Source: Eleusine coracana subsp. coracana
Lineage: Eukaryota > Streptophyta > Magnoliopsida > Poales > Poaceae
DNA: 64,000 nt
Direction: 5' to 3'
NCBI GenBank assembly: GCA_032690845.1
Contig: CM064426.1
Location: 43,540,508-43,604,507 of the forward strand
How positions within the stretch are numbered: position 1 is the stretch's first letter; each line of letters starts with the position of its first letter. Under the pieces are notes generated by a model. That model ran no database searches. It saw only the letters and a program-made list of their open reading frames with translations, and was not told where the DNA came from. Position numbers and translations under genes: made by a program. Positions 23,767 through 36,037 of the stretch are shown here, in pieces.

Positions 23767-26700
23767 TGTGACAACCCTACTCCGAAAAGTAGAGTATGTC
23801 GCACAGGATCGCCTCGGAAGATGGTTAACAAAGTAACCATACATAGCATTCACACATGAACATTCATCATTTACAAACATACATCAATTCGGTGCATCAT
23901 ATTACAAGTTCAAAATTCAAATTAAAAGAAGTTCAGATCTGATACAACATAAGTCCTTAGTACATATTACACAAATTTGCGGAAGCGGTGAAACGACAAA
24001 ACACGACGCTATGTCCTATGTGAACCATGCCAGCCCTATGGCGATGGCTCACTTATCACGGTTAGGAGAACTGGGGACCCATTTGATGGTCCAGTTCTGA
24101 GGCTCCTCACCTTCCCACACAACCTTATTACAACAATCACAATAGGTCGCTTGAGGAAAACCTGAAAAAAACAACATCAACGCAAAGCCTGAGTATCTAA
24201 CATACTCCGCAAGACTTACCCATCAACCGGTTTACTGAAACCGACTCCTAGTATGTAGGGGGCTGACCGGGTTTATTTGATAGTTGCATAAAAAGCTCCT
24301 ATTAGTTCTATGCTGCACTTTCAATTTCCTTAAACATGATTTTACTTTGCTTAATGTAGATAACAGCTACGGTGAGTCTAGCTAGCCGCTAAGACATGAA
24401 CATAAGTGAAGATCATTACATCATAGCAATATGTATCCATAGCATATGTAAATTTCAGAAACTTAACCACAACTTTACTACTTAACATATCATTGCCGCT
24501 GCTCAAATAAGAGGTACTCATAACCGCGAGGGATGGCAATTCAAATTGATTTACATCCTACAGGGAAAACCCAAATACACGACATTCGCATCACTTAAGA
24601 ACACGTATGGCCACCGTTCACTAGATTGCTATAAAGTCGATCCGGAGCCATCGATCCCGAGTACACGTCCTCCCTGCGATACATTACTTCATATCCGAGG
24701 CTTAACCCATGCACTCCCCAGCGGTCCTCAAACCCGTGCAGCCACCGTGCTGTTCACATCACCTCTGGATCGATGAGTATGGCCGTCCAACAATACGGCG
24801 CCCAAGTTACTAGGTTTACCAATTCCCATATTTAAGGTATGCACTTGGTACGGTTCAATACTTGTTCGCGGAGTTGCAACGATAGGTGCTCCATTTTTAT
24901 CAAGTTCATCCACCAATTGAACCATAGTTGAATCTATAACCTACCGTTGACTCCACTAGTTTAAGCATAGCATTTGCTAACGGAAAAGCTTACTAACATA
25001 CTAATCATAGGTCATTGCTGGAGTATGCAAGTGTGTTTCATCCAAGTCCTACACTTAATGCACCATACAATATTCCCAACTTGTGATAAAGTAAAAGGAC
25101 TCGAATGATAAAATGGGTTATGCACCGAGGCTTACCTTGGGTGTGATCGTAGTTAGCGTCTTCACCAAAGTGCACTTCAGCTCCTTGCTGGCCCGGTGGG
25201 ATCTCCTCGGTCTCGATTCCTATATGGAATGGACATGCATCAATGCTAAGGAATACACGAGGTTTCGTGGAGTTTCCTTAATTAAAGATGGAATGCATGG
25301 CATGACAATTCATGGTACTTCCTCAATAAATAAATTAATGAACTAATCACTCATTCATGAATATGGTTGCATACTTAAGTATGACATGGTAACCACTGAA
25401 TCTGAAGGGGACAAACTTCTAATTACAAGAATGTAACTTTTAATTATCACAATCTTAGTGTATGTCTACTTTAACATGAGCATGGCCTAGATGTTGATTA
25501 TATGCCATCATATGCTGATGATGATATGACCATGTAGTACTAGGGTCAAATTTCAGAAAGTTCATTTTGAGCAACTTAGCTAAAGTGACCATATGCAAAC
25601 TAACACTATACATAAAAATGGCACTTTAATTGCATAACTAGTTCTCCCTGGACTTCCAGAAATTAATTTATTCGTACTTTCCTTAAATATACACATGAAG
25701 TAACATTTATATGAAGAAATTCCTAGTTACTTAATCAATGATCAATTTTGATAGAAAATTTTATACTTAGGTAGTGTCAATTTTTTCGTGGGATTTTACA
25801 TAAGTGTACAAGTGCATAAGGAACAGGAATGCCAAATTTCATGAATAAATCCCTAGCCAATAATTTATATAAATTCAATTACTGAAAATGAAGATTATGC
25901 ATTAATACTAAAAATATGCAATAAAATGGAAATGTGCTTTTGCAGGAAGTTTAGGGATGCCATGAAATGCTTACTGAGCAAGTTTCATGAATTTACCATT
26001 TACACATAATTACTTATGAATTCATTAAGCAATTTAGGGTTGAAACTTTGATGAATTAATTAAATTAATTCACTAAACAAAATTGGGCTTGAACTTGTTT
26101 TCTGGTAGAGTAAGATTTTTGGAGTTGAACAAAATTAATTTCACAATTTTAGGCCTCTTATTTCCCGAGATATTGAATTTTTAAGTTTATTTAAAGTTCA
26201 CTCCTATTTACAAATCTGCCACTGGATTCAAATTCCTCCAGCCGCGCGCGCGCACCCGTGCGGCGACCGGCGATGTCGAGCTCGGCCCAGCGGTCGATCA
26301 GCGGCACGGCCGAGGCTCGCGTGCGACTCGGATGGTCTCCATGCCGTGGGGATTGCGAGGAGGGGGGTCGGTGGGGAGAGTGGCTCATCGGTGATCGCCG
26401 GCGATGACGCGCGGCGGTAGGGGCAGCTCCGGCGAGGTCCACGCGGTGGTGCTGAGGGGAGGCAGACTGGGGTTTGGTCGACGAGCTTCACGGAGGTTCG
26501 GGGACGGTCGGCATCGAGGAACTCGTCGAGGGGGAAGGCCGGAGGTGGGTTCCCATCGGCGGGGGGGGGGGGGGGGGGTCGGATTGCGGCGGCGGTGACT
26601 CTGGCTTCGTGAAATCCGGCGAGAGCACTGCACAGGGGAGGGAGGGAATCAGAGGGGAGTGAGGTGGGGTCCTTGCGCATCGATTTGCGAAGAAAGGGGG

Positions 26701-27601
26701 GATGGAGAAGTTGTCTAGGCAGAGCTCGGCGTGGCGGCGGCCATGGCAGGAGAAACAGGGCACTGGCTTGGTTTTTTTTTGCCGGGAAGAGAGAGGAAGA
26801 GAGAGTGCCGGCACTCGGGGGCGATCTAGAGTGTGTGAGAGCCGGTTGCGAGTTGAGAGAGTGAGAGATGAGGACCAAGTGAGCCGCTGCACTGGTGTGA
26901 TGATCGGCGGTAGAGAGAGATAGAGGACGGAGAGAGCAGAGGACAGGGGGGGTGGAGTCGCGCTGTCAGCCAGGGAGTGGCTACCGGCGGGGAGCGGCTT
27001 CAATTCCGGCCGATGGCACAGGGGGGAGAGTTGGCGGTGCAGTGGCCGGCATGGGGCGACAGGAATCGGCAGTGGCGACAGGAACCCGGGTACAACCCTG
27101 TGTCGGGTTGGGATTGGCGGGGGAGAGAGAAGGGCTCGACCCGGTTTTGACTCTGGACCCTGACTCGGGTTTGATCCATTTCGCCACGTTCCCTTGCTCC
27201 AAACTGGACACCAATTTTTGTGTGGGCTCCGGAACACATTTGCTCCAACTTTGCTTTTGGGTGCACCAGCTAAATTTGCTTTGATAAATTATGAAAATTC
27301 CAAACCCAAAATACACCTTTCTGACTTTGGGGGATTTTTTAAGGGTATCAGTTGGTTACTAAAAATTCTGGTAAAATTCTCCAAATTCTATTTTATTGTG
27401 GTCATTTAGAATATGCAAAAATATTAGGGTACTTCCATGGGTTTTGGTAATGTTTGTGAATGACCCATATTTGAATATTCTGGAATTTAATTAAATAGGT
27501 TTCCTCTTTTATTCTTTGGCACATGGATTAATTATACTTTTGCTTAGCCCCTAATTGATGTTAGGTTTAGTTAACTTCATTTTGTGACATGGGATGTCAC
27601 A
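23767..27601 (-). mobile_element. Solo LTR S (3835 bp), TSD CCAGG
   Basis: Plus-strand ends are TGTGACA and TGTCACA, a perfect 7-bp terminal inverted repeat, flanked by CCAGG at 23762-23766 and 27602-27606. No PBS or PPT adjoins either end and no internal region is present, so this is a solo LTR, normally the product of recombination between two LTRs. It has a GC-rich island at about 26230-27190 with an 18-G run at 26561-26578. It interrupts element B's LTR. Layout resembles element E's LTR. Overlapping frames in the GC-rich part are not genes. Confidence 0.88.
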
Positions 27602-28397
27602 CCAGGGAGGTGTGTTCCACGATTGCAAGGGTCACAAAAGAACCTATGTGCTGTCCAGAAGAAATATGTAGAGTTAGGAAGGCCAAATATATAAATATGT
27701 GAGTGGCACACAAATCAAAAACAGATAGTAAAGCTGAATAAGTGTCCAAGTAACTTGTCCCTAGCTGCTGGTCTATGTATGTTCTAGAATAGTAGTGATA
27801 GCAAAGTAGAAACAAGGAGACAAAGGCACACACACGATAATAGGGAGCTCAGTGCAAAACAGCCAAATCCAGAAATTTTAGGAGGCTAGATGTAGCACTA
27901 GTAGAAATCCCAAATTTCTTTTTTTTATTTTATTTTTTTGATATTTTTCTCCAACTCACTAACAATGGGAGAGAATACACAAAAAATTTCAGCTCAAACA
28001 GAGGTAGGATGTGGCCTATAGAAAATCTTGAAGTTGCAGAAAATGTCGGGTTTAAACTTAAATCAATTTTTTCTTTATCTTCCCGATTTATTTTGAATTT
28101 TTTGACGAGGGCACACAGGGCATAGCCGAGTGTGGGTATGCTCTACTTTGAGTCAAGAATCTCCTATAAAAATTCCAGCCAAAACGGACAGCCGAGCGAA
28201 AAGTTATGCCCGTTTTACCAAAGGGGGGTCGGAGTCGGTTTTCCAGAAACCCGAATCGGGTTAGGGGTCGGGTTTGGAATCGGGTAAGATTTTTTTTGGC
28301 GGCGTGGATGCTGCGGAAAGTGGAATTTGTGGGGATTGGTCCGAGGTGTTTGAGGGTGGGTTTAGGGTGGGATTAGGGTGGGTGTATCGATCAATCA
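27602..28397 (-). mobile_element. Element B LTR, 5' portion, tandem copy 1
   Basis: The minus strand begins TGATTGATCGATACACCC directly after a polypurine tract, the normal position of a 3' LTR start. It runs 796 bp until interrupted by S. It contains a dense G-run motif at 28354-28382. The remainder of this LTR should lie just below 23762. Copy 2 of the same segment is at 35165-35960. Confidence 0.75.
28354..28382 (+). other. G-quadruplex-type motif in element B LTR, copy 1
   Basis: Six GGG runs in 29 bases (GGGTGGG, TTTAGGGTGGG, ATTAGGGTGGG), about 15-45 bp inside the LTR start. It satisfies the usual four-run G4 pattern on the plus strand. It includes single TTTAGGG and ATTAGGG units that resemble plant telomere repeat but do not form an array. 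Confidence 0.7.
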
Positions 28398-28410
28398 ACC
28401 CTCCCTTAAA
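28398..28410 (-). other. Polypurine tract of element B, copy 1
   Basis: The minus strand reads TTTAAGGGAGGGT, just before the LTR start. Upstream lies the family-typical CTCGGGACGAGATTT stretch between the end of pol and the PPT. Confidence 0.7.
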
Positions 28411-28474
28411 GAAATCTCGTCCCGAGATTTGCAAAAGAACAAACAAGTGGGAGGGGTGCAGATGGTTACCAGTT

Positions 28475-29662
28475 TTGTGAGGCCAAGAATTCCGGAAAGT
28501 TAGCCTTCAGAAACTCCTCTTATTCCCATGTGGCTTCCTCTTCAGTATGGTTACTCTATTTCACCTTGTAGAAGGTGATAGTGCGGCTGCGAGTTACTCG
28601 GTCCTTTTGATCGATGATTTGGACGGGGTATTCGGGGTAGGAGAGATCTTCTTCCAATTGCTCGGTGTCAGAGATAACCACGTCGGTCGGAGGCTTCAAA
28701 CATCTCTTGAGTTGGGAGACATAGAAGATGTTGTGCACCCGCTCAAGATTCTCCGGTAGCTGCAACCAGTAAGCGACGACGCTATGCTTTTCTGTGATCG
28801 GAAAAGGTCCGATATAGCGGGGTGCTAATTTCCCTTTGATTCCGAAATGAGATACACCTTTGTTGGGAGAAACCCGAAGATAGACATAATCTCCCTTTTC
28901 GAACTCCAATGGACGTCTCCTTTTATTAGAGTAACTTATTTGGTGGGATTGTGCGGCCTTCATGTTAGCTTGGATTTGTCGCACCTTCTCTTCGGCTTGC
29001 GTGACCAGATTGGGACTGAAAGTAATTCTTTCTCCCAACTCTGACCAATTCAGCGGGGTTCGACACGAGTGACCATACAAAGCTTCAAATGGCGACATTC
29101 CCAAACTTTCTTGATAACTATTATTGTAGGAGAATTCAGCGAATGGTAGACAAGATTCCCAATTTCCATGATTGTCTAGAACACAAGCTCTTAATAAATC
29201 TTCCAAATATTGATTTAGTCTCTTGGTTTGTCCATTGGTTTGCGGATGACAAGCGAAACTGCAAATGAGAGTGGTGCCAAGACAAGCGTGCAATTCCTCC
29301 CAAAAACAAGCAATAAATTGGGGGCCTCGATCGGAGATGATCGTCTTGGGCACACCGTGCAAACATAGAATTCGGACAATGTAGAGCTCGGTATAATGCT
29401 TAGTAGAGTAGGTTGTATGGACGGGGATAAAATGAGCAGACTTGGTCAACCTATTCACAATAACCCATATGGAATCGTGCTTCTTGGGTGTGAGGGGTAG
29501 TCCAACGATGAAGTCCGTAGCAATGTCTTCCCATTTCCATGCGGGGATTTTTAATGGGTGTAACAGACCGGCTGTTCTCAAGTGATCGGCCTTCACACGT
29601 TGGCAAGTGTCGCATTCAGAGACATAACAAGCAACCTCTCATTTCATACGCGTCCACCAAAA
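28475..29662 (-). pseudogene. Element B integrase and chromodomain remnant, copy 1
   Basis: The integrase core runs from 29596 (KADHLRTAG) to 28556. Catalytic Asp residues are at D28 (ATDFIVGLP) and D89 (IISDRGPQF). At the DX35E position the residue is Lys125 (NGQTKRLNQ), so the essential Glu is missing in this copy and in copy 2. GPF-type PRYIGPF follows, then a chromodomain start (YPVQIIDQKDRVTRSRTITFYKVK) cut by TAG at 28556-28558. Reading on, SNHTEEEATWE continues in frame until TAA at 28520-28522, where copy 2 has CAA. The N-terminal zinc region (29597-29662) holds ECDTCQR but has two stops shared with copy 2. The chromodomain and pol type place B near Tekay chromoviruses. Confidence 0.85.
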
Positions 29663-31144
29663 CTATTCCCTTAACCCGTGATACATTTTGTTGCTGCAGG
29701 GGTGTATGGAGTATTTGGACAAGTGAGCCTCATCCAAAATTTTCTTTCTTAGCTCCTCGTTCTTCGGAACAACAAGGCGATTGTTTAACCAAAGTACTCC
29801 ATCTTCTTCCTTCCCGATTTTCTGGCGGATATACTCCATTCCCTTGTCCTGCTTCTGGGCTTCCACGATTTCTTCCCGAAGGGTAGGAATAAGAGCTAAA
29901 TTATACAAGGATCCATGTGGAATGACACGAAGACTTGGTTCACTTGGATTTGAAATCGGGCGGGCTTCCATAGAGCAAACAATTGCGTGATTGCATTGGT
30001 CCCTTTGACTCAAGGCGTCGGCAACCACGTTTGCTTTCCCGGGGTGATAATGAATTTCCAACTCATAATCCTTGATCAGTTCTAACCATCTACATTGCCG
30101 CATATTCAGTTCTTGTTGATTGAAGATGTATTTGAGACTTTTGTGGTCGGTGTAGAGGTTAACAAGATTACCGAGCAAGTAGTGACGCCAAGTTTTCAAG
30201 GCTAGAACAACGGAGGCCAATTCTAAGTCATGGGTGGGATAATTTTGATCGTGCTTCCGAAGCTGTCGTGAGGCATAGGCAATGACATGACCTTCTTGCA
30301 TAAGCACACAACCCAATCCGGTGCCGGAGGCATCGCAATAAACATCGAATGGTTTGGTGATGTTGGGTTGAGCTAAAACCAGAGCGGTTGTCAGATGCTT
30401 CTTGAGCAACTGAAAAGCTTCTTCACATGCACTACTCCACTTGAACTTAGAATCCTTTTCCAGCAGCTTTGTCATAGGTTTGGCAATACTTGAGAAGTTG
30501 GGAATGAATTTCTGATAATAACCGGCAAGACCAAGGAAACTGCGAATTTGTCTGACCGATTTTGGAGTCTTCCAATTTAGCACATCCTCTACTTTGCTAG
30601 GGTCCATGGCTACTCCTTCCGCTGATATGACGTGACCCAAGAACAGAACTTGCTTTAGCCAAAATTTACATTTGCTAAATTTGGCGTAGAGTTGATGATC
30701 TCGGAGTCGTTGTAGAACGATGCGGAGATGTTCGGTGTGCTCTTCTTCGGACTTGGAGTAGATCAGAATGTCGTCGATGAATACCACTACAAACTTATCC
30801 AACTCGGGCATGAACACGGAGTTCATCAAATACATGAAGTGGGCTGGAGCATTGGTGAGACCGAAAGACATGACAAGATATTCGAAGAGACCGTGTCGAG
30901 TGGAGAAGGCTGTTTTTGGAATATTTTTGGCTCAGATTTTGATTTGATGATATCCGGATTGGAGATCAATCTTGGAGAAGACTTTAGCACCTACTAGCTG
31001 ATCAAAGAGGATATCGATTCGAGGTAGAGGGTACTTGTTCTTGATGGTTACCGTGTTTAACGGCCTATAGTCGACACATAGGCGTAGGGTTTTGTCTTTC
31101 TTCTTCATAAAGAGAGCGGGACAACCCCAGGGAGATGAACTTGG
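29663..31144 (-). pseudogene. Element B reverse transcriptase and RNase H, copy 1
   Basis: RT begins after the stop at 31145 (PSSSPWGCP, CVDYRPLNTVTIKNKYPLPR, DLQSGYHQIKI). It is interrupted by TGA at 30932-30934; copy 2 has CGA (Arg) at this codon, so the change is a direct C-to-T after duplication. The open frame from 30871 carries MSFGLTNAPAHFM and the catalytic FVVVFIDDILIYSKS. RNase H shows YCDASGTGLG, THDLELA, LYTDHKSLKY and VVADALSQ, so all four acidic residues appear intact. The frame ends near YHGLRE at the integrase zinc region. It is part of a gag-pol fusion and cannot be translated as one protein. Confidence 0.88.
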
Positions 31145-31877
31145 TCAGATATAGCCCTTGTCCATAAGCTCTTGTAACTGGTCTTTCAATTCCGCTAATT
31201 CATTAGGAGCCATTTTGTACGGCCTACGAGCGATAGGCGCCGTACCGGGTACGAGTTCAATCTTAAACTCAACATCCCTGTCCGGAGGCATGCCCGGCAA
31301 ATCGTCTGGAAAGACGTCGGGAAAATCACAAACCACTGGAATATTTGATAGCTCCTTTCCTTCGACATGACATACTTGAGAAGTGGACGACTTGGGATAC
31401 GGCAATCGGAGAATAGAAGGGCCGTGTAAGGGTGAGTTCAAATGGATTTCTCGGTCCTCAAGGTGCAATACAGCTTTGTGACTAGTCATCCATTTCATAC
31501 CGAGAATTATGTCGATGCTTTGGCCATCTAAGATGATTAGGGAAGTGGGGTATATGTTGTTGGCTAGCTTAAGTGGCACTTTCCTTAACTCAAGATGAGC
31601 CCTTATTTTTCCACCGGGAGACATAATAACATACGGGGTTCCCATAGTGGTGGGGGTAATTTTCAGATGATTTGCACATGCTTGACTAATGAAATCATGC
31701 ATTGCTCCTGAATCAAAAAGAACCATGGCAGCATGTTGGTTGATGGAGAACGTACCCGCGAGAACGGGTTCTCCAGCCTGGGTCTCTTTGACCGTGGTAT
31801 AGTTGACTCGGCCATTCTTGTGCGTGGGAGTTGACGGCTGGGGATGACTTCCATTGCTGCCATTGTTGTTGCTGCCG

Positions 31878-31931
<54 letters not shown>

Positions 31932-33001
31932 TTGTTCCCGGAAGTGTTGGAGTTGACGTTGTTGTTCGGGTTGCGCTTCGGAAACCGACACTCCTTCGCA
32001 AAGTGACCGGTGCGGCCATAATTGTAGCACGGCTGTGAGGAGTTGGTCTTCACCACTTGGTTGTTCTGCTGCGGTGGGCGAGAACCAGAGGACTGCTGCT
32101 GGTTTCCCCCATGGAATCGAGAGTGCTGTTGTGAGAACGACGGGCGAGGTCCTCCTCCCGATGGTACCGTAGCCCGGAATTTCTGTCCGGTCGGGGAGGT
32201 GATTGCTAGCTTGTATTTGGGCGGTGCGGAGCCGGATGAACTCCCCATAGCGCGTTTCCTCTTCTTGTCCTCTTGGTTGGCGCGGATGGCGTGTTCTTGC
32301 ACAATAGCGGCACTCATCAGGTCATTGAATGTGCCGGCGGTGACTTGCGTCAATCGGTCTTGCAGCTTCGGGGTAAGTCCCGAACGAAAGCAGTCTTTCT
32401 TTTTCTCGTCCGTATCAGCGTGATACGATGCGTACTGAGCCAGGTAGTTGAACTTCCGTGCATACTCTTGGATGGTTCCGGAGCCTTGCTTCAAGTTGAG
32501 AAACTCCTGCAACTTGCGCTTCTTGAGTCCAGCGGGTATGTGGTGTGCACGGAAAGCGGTGCAGAACTCCGTCCAAGTGACTTGGTGACCCGTGGCGAGG
32601 GCGGCGGTGAAGCCGGCCCACCAAGTACTTATGGAGCCACGGAGCTGCTGCGTGGCAAAGAGGGGCTTTTTCTGCTCGGTGCAATGGAGGAGGGCGAACT
32701 TCGACTCCAGAGTGTGAATGAACTTGTCCGCTTCCAGAGGATCACCGGCTTCTTCGAAGGTGGGCGGGTGAGTCGCCCAGAAGTCGACATAAGAGGATTC
32801 CCGCTGCTGCTGTGGCGGTGGTCCGTGAGCTCCTTGACGGTTCATGTTCTCCATGAACATGCGGAACATCTCGTTCTGATTGTGGATGAGCTGCTCCATC
32901 GCCGTCAGAGGTGGCACGTTGGGCAGCGGCCCAGCCCCGCCAACGTTCGAGGTGCCGGGAGCGTCACTGACGTTCTCTCCCCCACGGCGAGTTTGCACCA
33001 T
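31145..33001 (-). pseudogene. Element B gag and protease
   Basis: The start is taken at the ATG at 33001 (MVQTRRGGENVSDAPGTSN), typical for Tekay-like gag, rather than the upstream ATG at 33076. The order is a Pro-rich N-terminus, the gag core (FEEAGDPLEADKFIHTLESK through TIQEYARKFNYLAQYA), a basic Lys/Arg stretch, a CCHC-type knuckle, an Asn homopolymer tract, then an aspartic protease with LFDSGAMHDFIS. The knuckle reads CYNYGRTGHFAKEC, so the second cysteine is Tyr and zinc binding is doubtful. The frame continues through the linker (VCDFPDVFPDDLPGMPPDR) to TGA at 31145-31147 at the start of RT; copy 2 shares this stop. This is the only gag of B in the window; copy 2 has lost its own. Confidence 0.88.
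31858..31932 (-). repeat. (GTT)n microsatellite encoding poly-Asn in B gag
   Basis: A near-perfect trinucleotide run that translates as a long Asn tract on the coding minus strand, just after the zinc knuckle. In other frames the same run gives Gln or Thr tracts; those frames are artefacts. Confidence 0.9.
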
Positions 33002-33207
33002 CTGACATATGAACAAATATGTTAGCCCGATCATCACATGAGACAATATGATAACAAGGCTACAATATGGTGACAAAATAAAATTTCAGATTGCGCAAAA
33101 TGAAATACTTGACAATTAAATGGTGCGGACACAAGAGATAACTTAAATTCCATAATTTCCAACACCATAAGCAACATGAAATAACATTTATATGAAGCTG
33201 AGTTATT
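33002..33207 (-). other. Element B leader and deletion junction with partial S
   Basis: Non-coding sequence upstream of B's gag ATG. No primer-binding site is present, so B's own LTR end and PBS have been lost. A 24-bp stretch (33174-33197, ACATGAAATAACATTTATAT...) recurs at 33256-33279 inside S, 82 bp away. The breakpoint with S lies at about 33198-33208. Confidence 0.6.
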
Positions 33208-35164
33208 CTCCCTGGACTTCCAGAAATTAATTTATTCCTACTTTCCTTAAATTACACATGAAATAACATTTATATGAAGAAATTCCTAGTTACTTAATCA
33301 ATGATCAATTTCGATAGAGAATTTTATACTTAGGTAGCTTCAAACTTTTCATGGGATTTTACATAAGTGTACAAGTGCATAAGGAACCAGAATGCCAAAT
33401 TCCATGAATAAATCCCTAGCCAATAATTTATATAAATTCAATTACTGAAAATGAAGATTATGCATTAATACTAAAAATATGCAATAAAATGGAAATGTGC
33501 TTTTGCAGGAAGTTTAGGGATGCCATGAAATGCTTACTGAGCAAGTTTTATGAATTTACCATTTACACATAATTACTTATGAATTCATTAAGCAATTTAG
33601 GGTTGAAATTTTGATGAATTAATTAAATTAATTCACTAAACAAACTTGGCCTTGAACTTGTTTTTCTGGTAGAGTAAGATTTTTGGAGTTGAACAAAATT
33701 AATTTCACAATTTTAGGCCTCTTATTTCCCGAGATATTGAATTTTTAAGTTTATTCAAAGTTCACTCCTATTTACAAATCTGCCATTGGATTCAAATTCC
33801 TCTAGACGCGCGCGCGCACCCGCACAGCGGCCGGCGATGGCGAGCTCAGCCCAGTGGCCGATCGGCGGCACGGCCGGGGCTCGCGTGCGACTCGGATGGT
33901 CTCCATGCCACGGGGATTGCGAGGAGGGGGTCGGAGGGGAGAGTGGCTCACCGGAGATCGCCGGCGACGACGCACGGCGACAGGGGCAGTTCGGCAAGGT
34001 CCACGCGTCGGTGCCAAGGGGAGGCAGACTGGGGTTCGGTCGATGAGCTTCGCGGAGGTTCGGGGACGGTCGGCATCGAGGAACTCGTCGAGGGGGAAGG
34101 CCGGAGGTGGGTTCCCATCGGCGGGGGGGGGGGGGGGGGGGGGGTTGGATTCCGGCGGTGGCGACTCCGGCTTCGTGAAATCCGGCGAGAGCACTGCACA
34201 GGGGAGGGAGGGAATCAGAGGGGAGTGAGGTGGGGTCCTTTCGCGTCGATTTGTGAAGAAAGGGGGGAGGGAGAAGTTGCCTAGGCAGAGCTCGACGTGG
34301 CGGCGGCCATGGCGGGAGAAACAGGGCACTGGCTCGGTTTTTTTGCCGGGAAGAGGGAGGGAGAGAGAGTGCCGGCGCTCAGGGGTGATCTGGAGTATGT
34401 GAGAGCCAGTTGCGAGTTGAGAGAGTGAGAGAGATGAGGACCAAGTGAGCCGCTGCACTGGTGTGATGATCGGCGGCAGAGAGAGATAGAGGACCGGGGG
34501 GGAGAAGGGGGGGGGGGAGTCGCGCTGTGAGCCAGGGAGTGGCTGCCGGTGGGGAGCGGCTTCAATTCCAGCCGGTGGCACAGGGGGGAGAGTTGGCGGT
34601 GCAGTGATAGGCGTGGCGCGACAGGAATCGGCGGTGGCGACAGGAACCCGGGTACAACCCGGTGTCGGGTTGGGATTGGCCGGGGGAGAGAGAAGGGCTC
34701 GACCCAGTTTTGACTCTGGACCCTGACTTGGGTTTGATCCATTTCGCTACGTTCCCTTGCTCCAAACTGGACACCAATTTTTGTGTGGGCTCCGGAAAAT
34801 GTACGCTCCAACTTTGCTTTTGGGTGCACCAGCTAAATTTGCTTTGATAAATTATGAAAATTCCAAACCCAAAATACACCTTTCTGACTTTGGGGGATTT
34901 TTTAAGGGTATCAGTTGGTTACTAAAAATTCTGGTAAAATTCTCCAAATTCTATTTTATTGTGGTCATTTAGAATATGCAAAAATATTAGGGTACTTCCA
35001 TGGGTTTTGGTAATGTTTGTGAATGACCCATATTTGAATATTCTGGAATTTAATTAAATAGGTTTCCTCTTTTATTCTTTGGCACATGGATTAATTATAC
35101 TTTTGCTTAGCCCCTAATTGATGTTAGGTTTAGTTAACTTCATTTTGTGACATGGGATGTCACA
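33208..35164 (-). mobile_element. Solo LTR S, partial second copy
   Basis: Matches S from about 25645 to 27601, offset 7563 bp, and ends with the same TGTCACA tip followed by CCAGG (35165-35169). The lower 1.88 kb of S is missing. By eye the segment above about 34813 is nearly identical to copy 1. The part below differs by roughly 4% in AT-rich sequence and about 10% in the GC-rich island. It contains a 22-G run at 34123-34144. Confidence 0.85.
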
Positions 35165-35960
35165 CCAGGGAGGTGTGTTCCACGATTGCAAGGGTCACAA
35201 AAGAACCTATGTGCTGTCCAGAAGAAATATGTAGAGTTAGGAAGGCCAAATATATAAATATGTGAGTGACACACAAATCAAAAACAGATAGTAAAGCTGA
35301 ATAAGTGCCCAAGTAACTTGTCCCTAGCTGCTGGTCTATGTATGTTCTAGAATAGTAGTGATAGCAAAGTAGAAACAAGGAGACAAAGGCACACACACGA
35401 TAATAGGGAGCTCAGTGCAAAACAGCCAAATCCAGAAATTTTAGGAGGCTAGATGTAGCACTAGTAGAAATCCCAAATTTCTTTTTTTTGATTTTATTTT
35501 TTTGATATTTTTTCCAACTCACTAACAATGGGAGAGAATCCACAAAAAATTTCAGCTCAAACAGAGGTAGGATGTGGCCTATAGAAAATCTTGAAGTTGC
35601 AGAAAATGTCGGGTTTAAACTTAAATCAATTTTTTCTTTATCTTCCCGATTTATTTTGAATTTTTTGACGAGGGCACACAGGGCATAGCCGAGTGTGGGT
35701 ATGCTCTACTTTGAGTCAAGAATCTCCTATAAAAATTCCAGCCAAAACGGACAGCCGAACGAAAAGTTATGCCCGTTTTACCAAAGGGGGGTCGGAGTCG
35801 GTTTTCCAGAAACCCGAATCGGGTTAGGGGTCGGGTTTGGAATCGGGTAAGATTTTTTTTGGCGGCGTGGATGCTGCGGAAAGTGGAATTTGTGGGGATT
35901 GGTCCGAGGTGTTTGAGGGTGGGTTTAGGGTGGGATTAGGGTGGGTGTATCGATCAATCA
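35165..35960 (-). mobile_element. Element B LTR, 5' portion, tandem copy 2
   Basis: Copy of 27602-28397 at offset 7563 with only a few differences. It starts (minus strand) TGATTGATCGATACACCC after a PPT at 35961-35973 (AAGGGAGGGT core). It repeats the six-run G motif at 35917-35945. Confidence 0.78.
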
Positions 35961-36037
35961 ACCCTCCCTTAAGGAAATCTCGTCCCGAGATTTGCAAAAG
36001 AACAAACAAGTGGGAGGGGTGCAGATGGTTACCAGTT

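Noticed and set aside
26191..27316. Frames of up to 249 residues in solo LTR S (and its copy at 33755-34879)
   Set aside because: Composition artefact of the LTR GC island. The two copies differ by indels and about 10% without codon pattern.
28352..28382. Interstitial telomere repeat
   Set aside because: Only single TTTAGGG/ATTAGGG units within a G-run motif; there is no array.
31663..32030. Poly-Gln and poly-Thr frames
   Set aside because: They are the alternative frames of the (GTT)n run that encodes Asn in B's gag frame.
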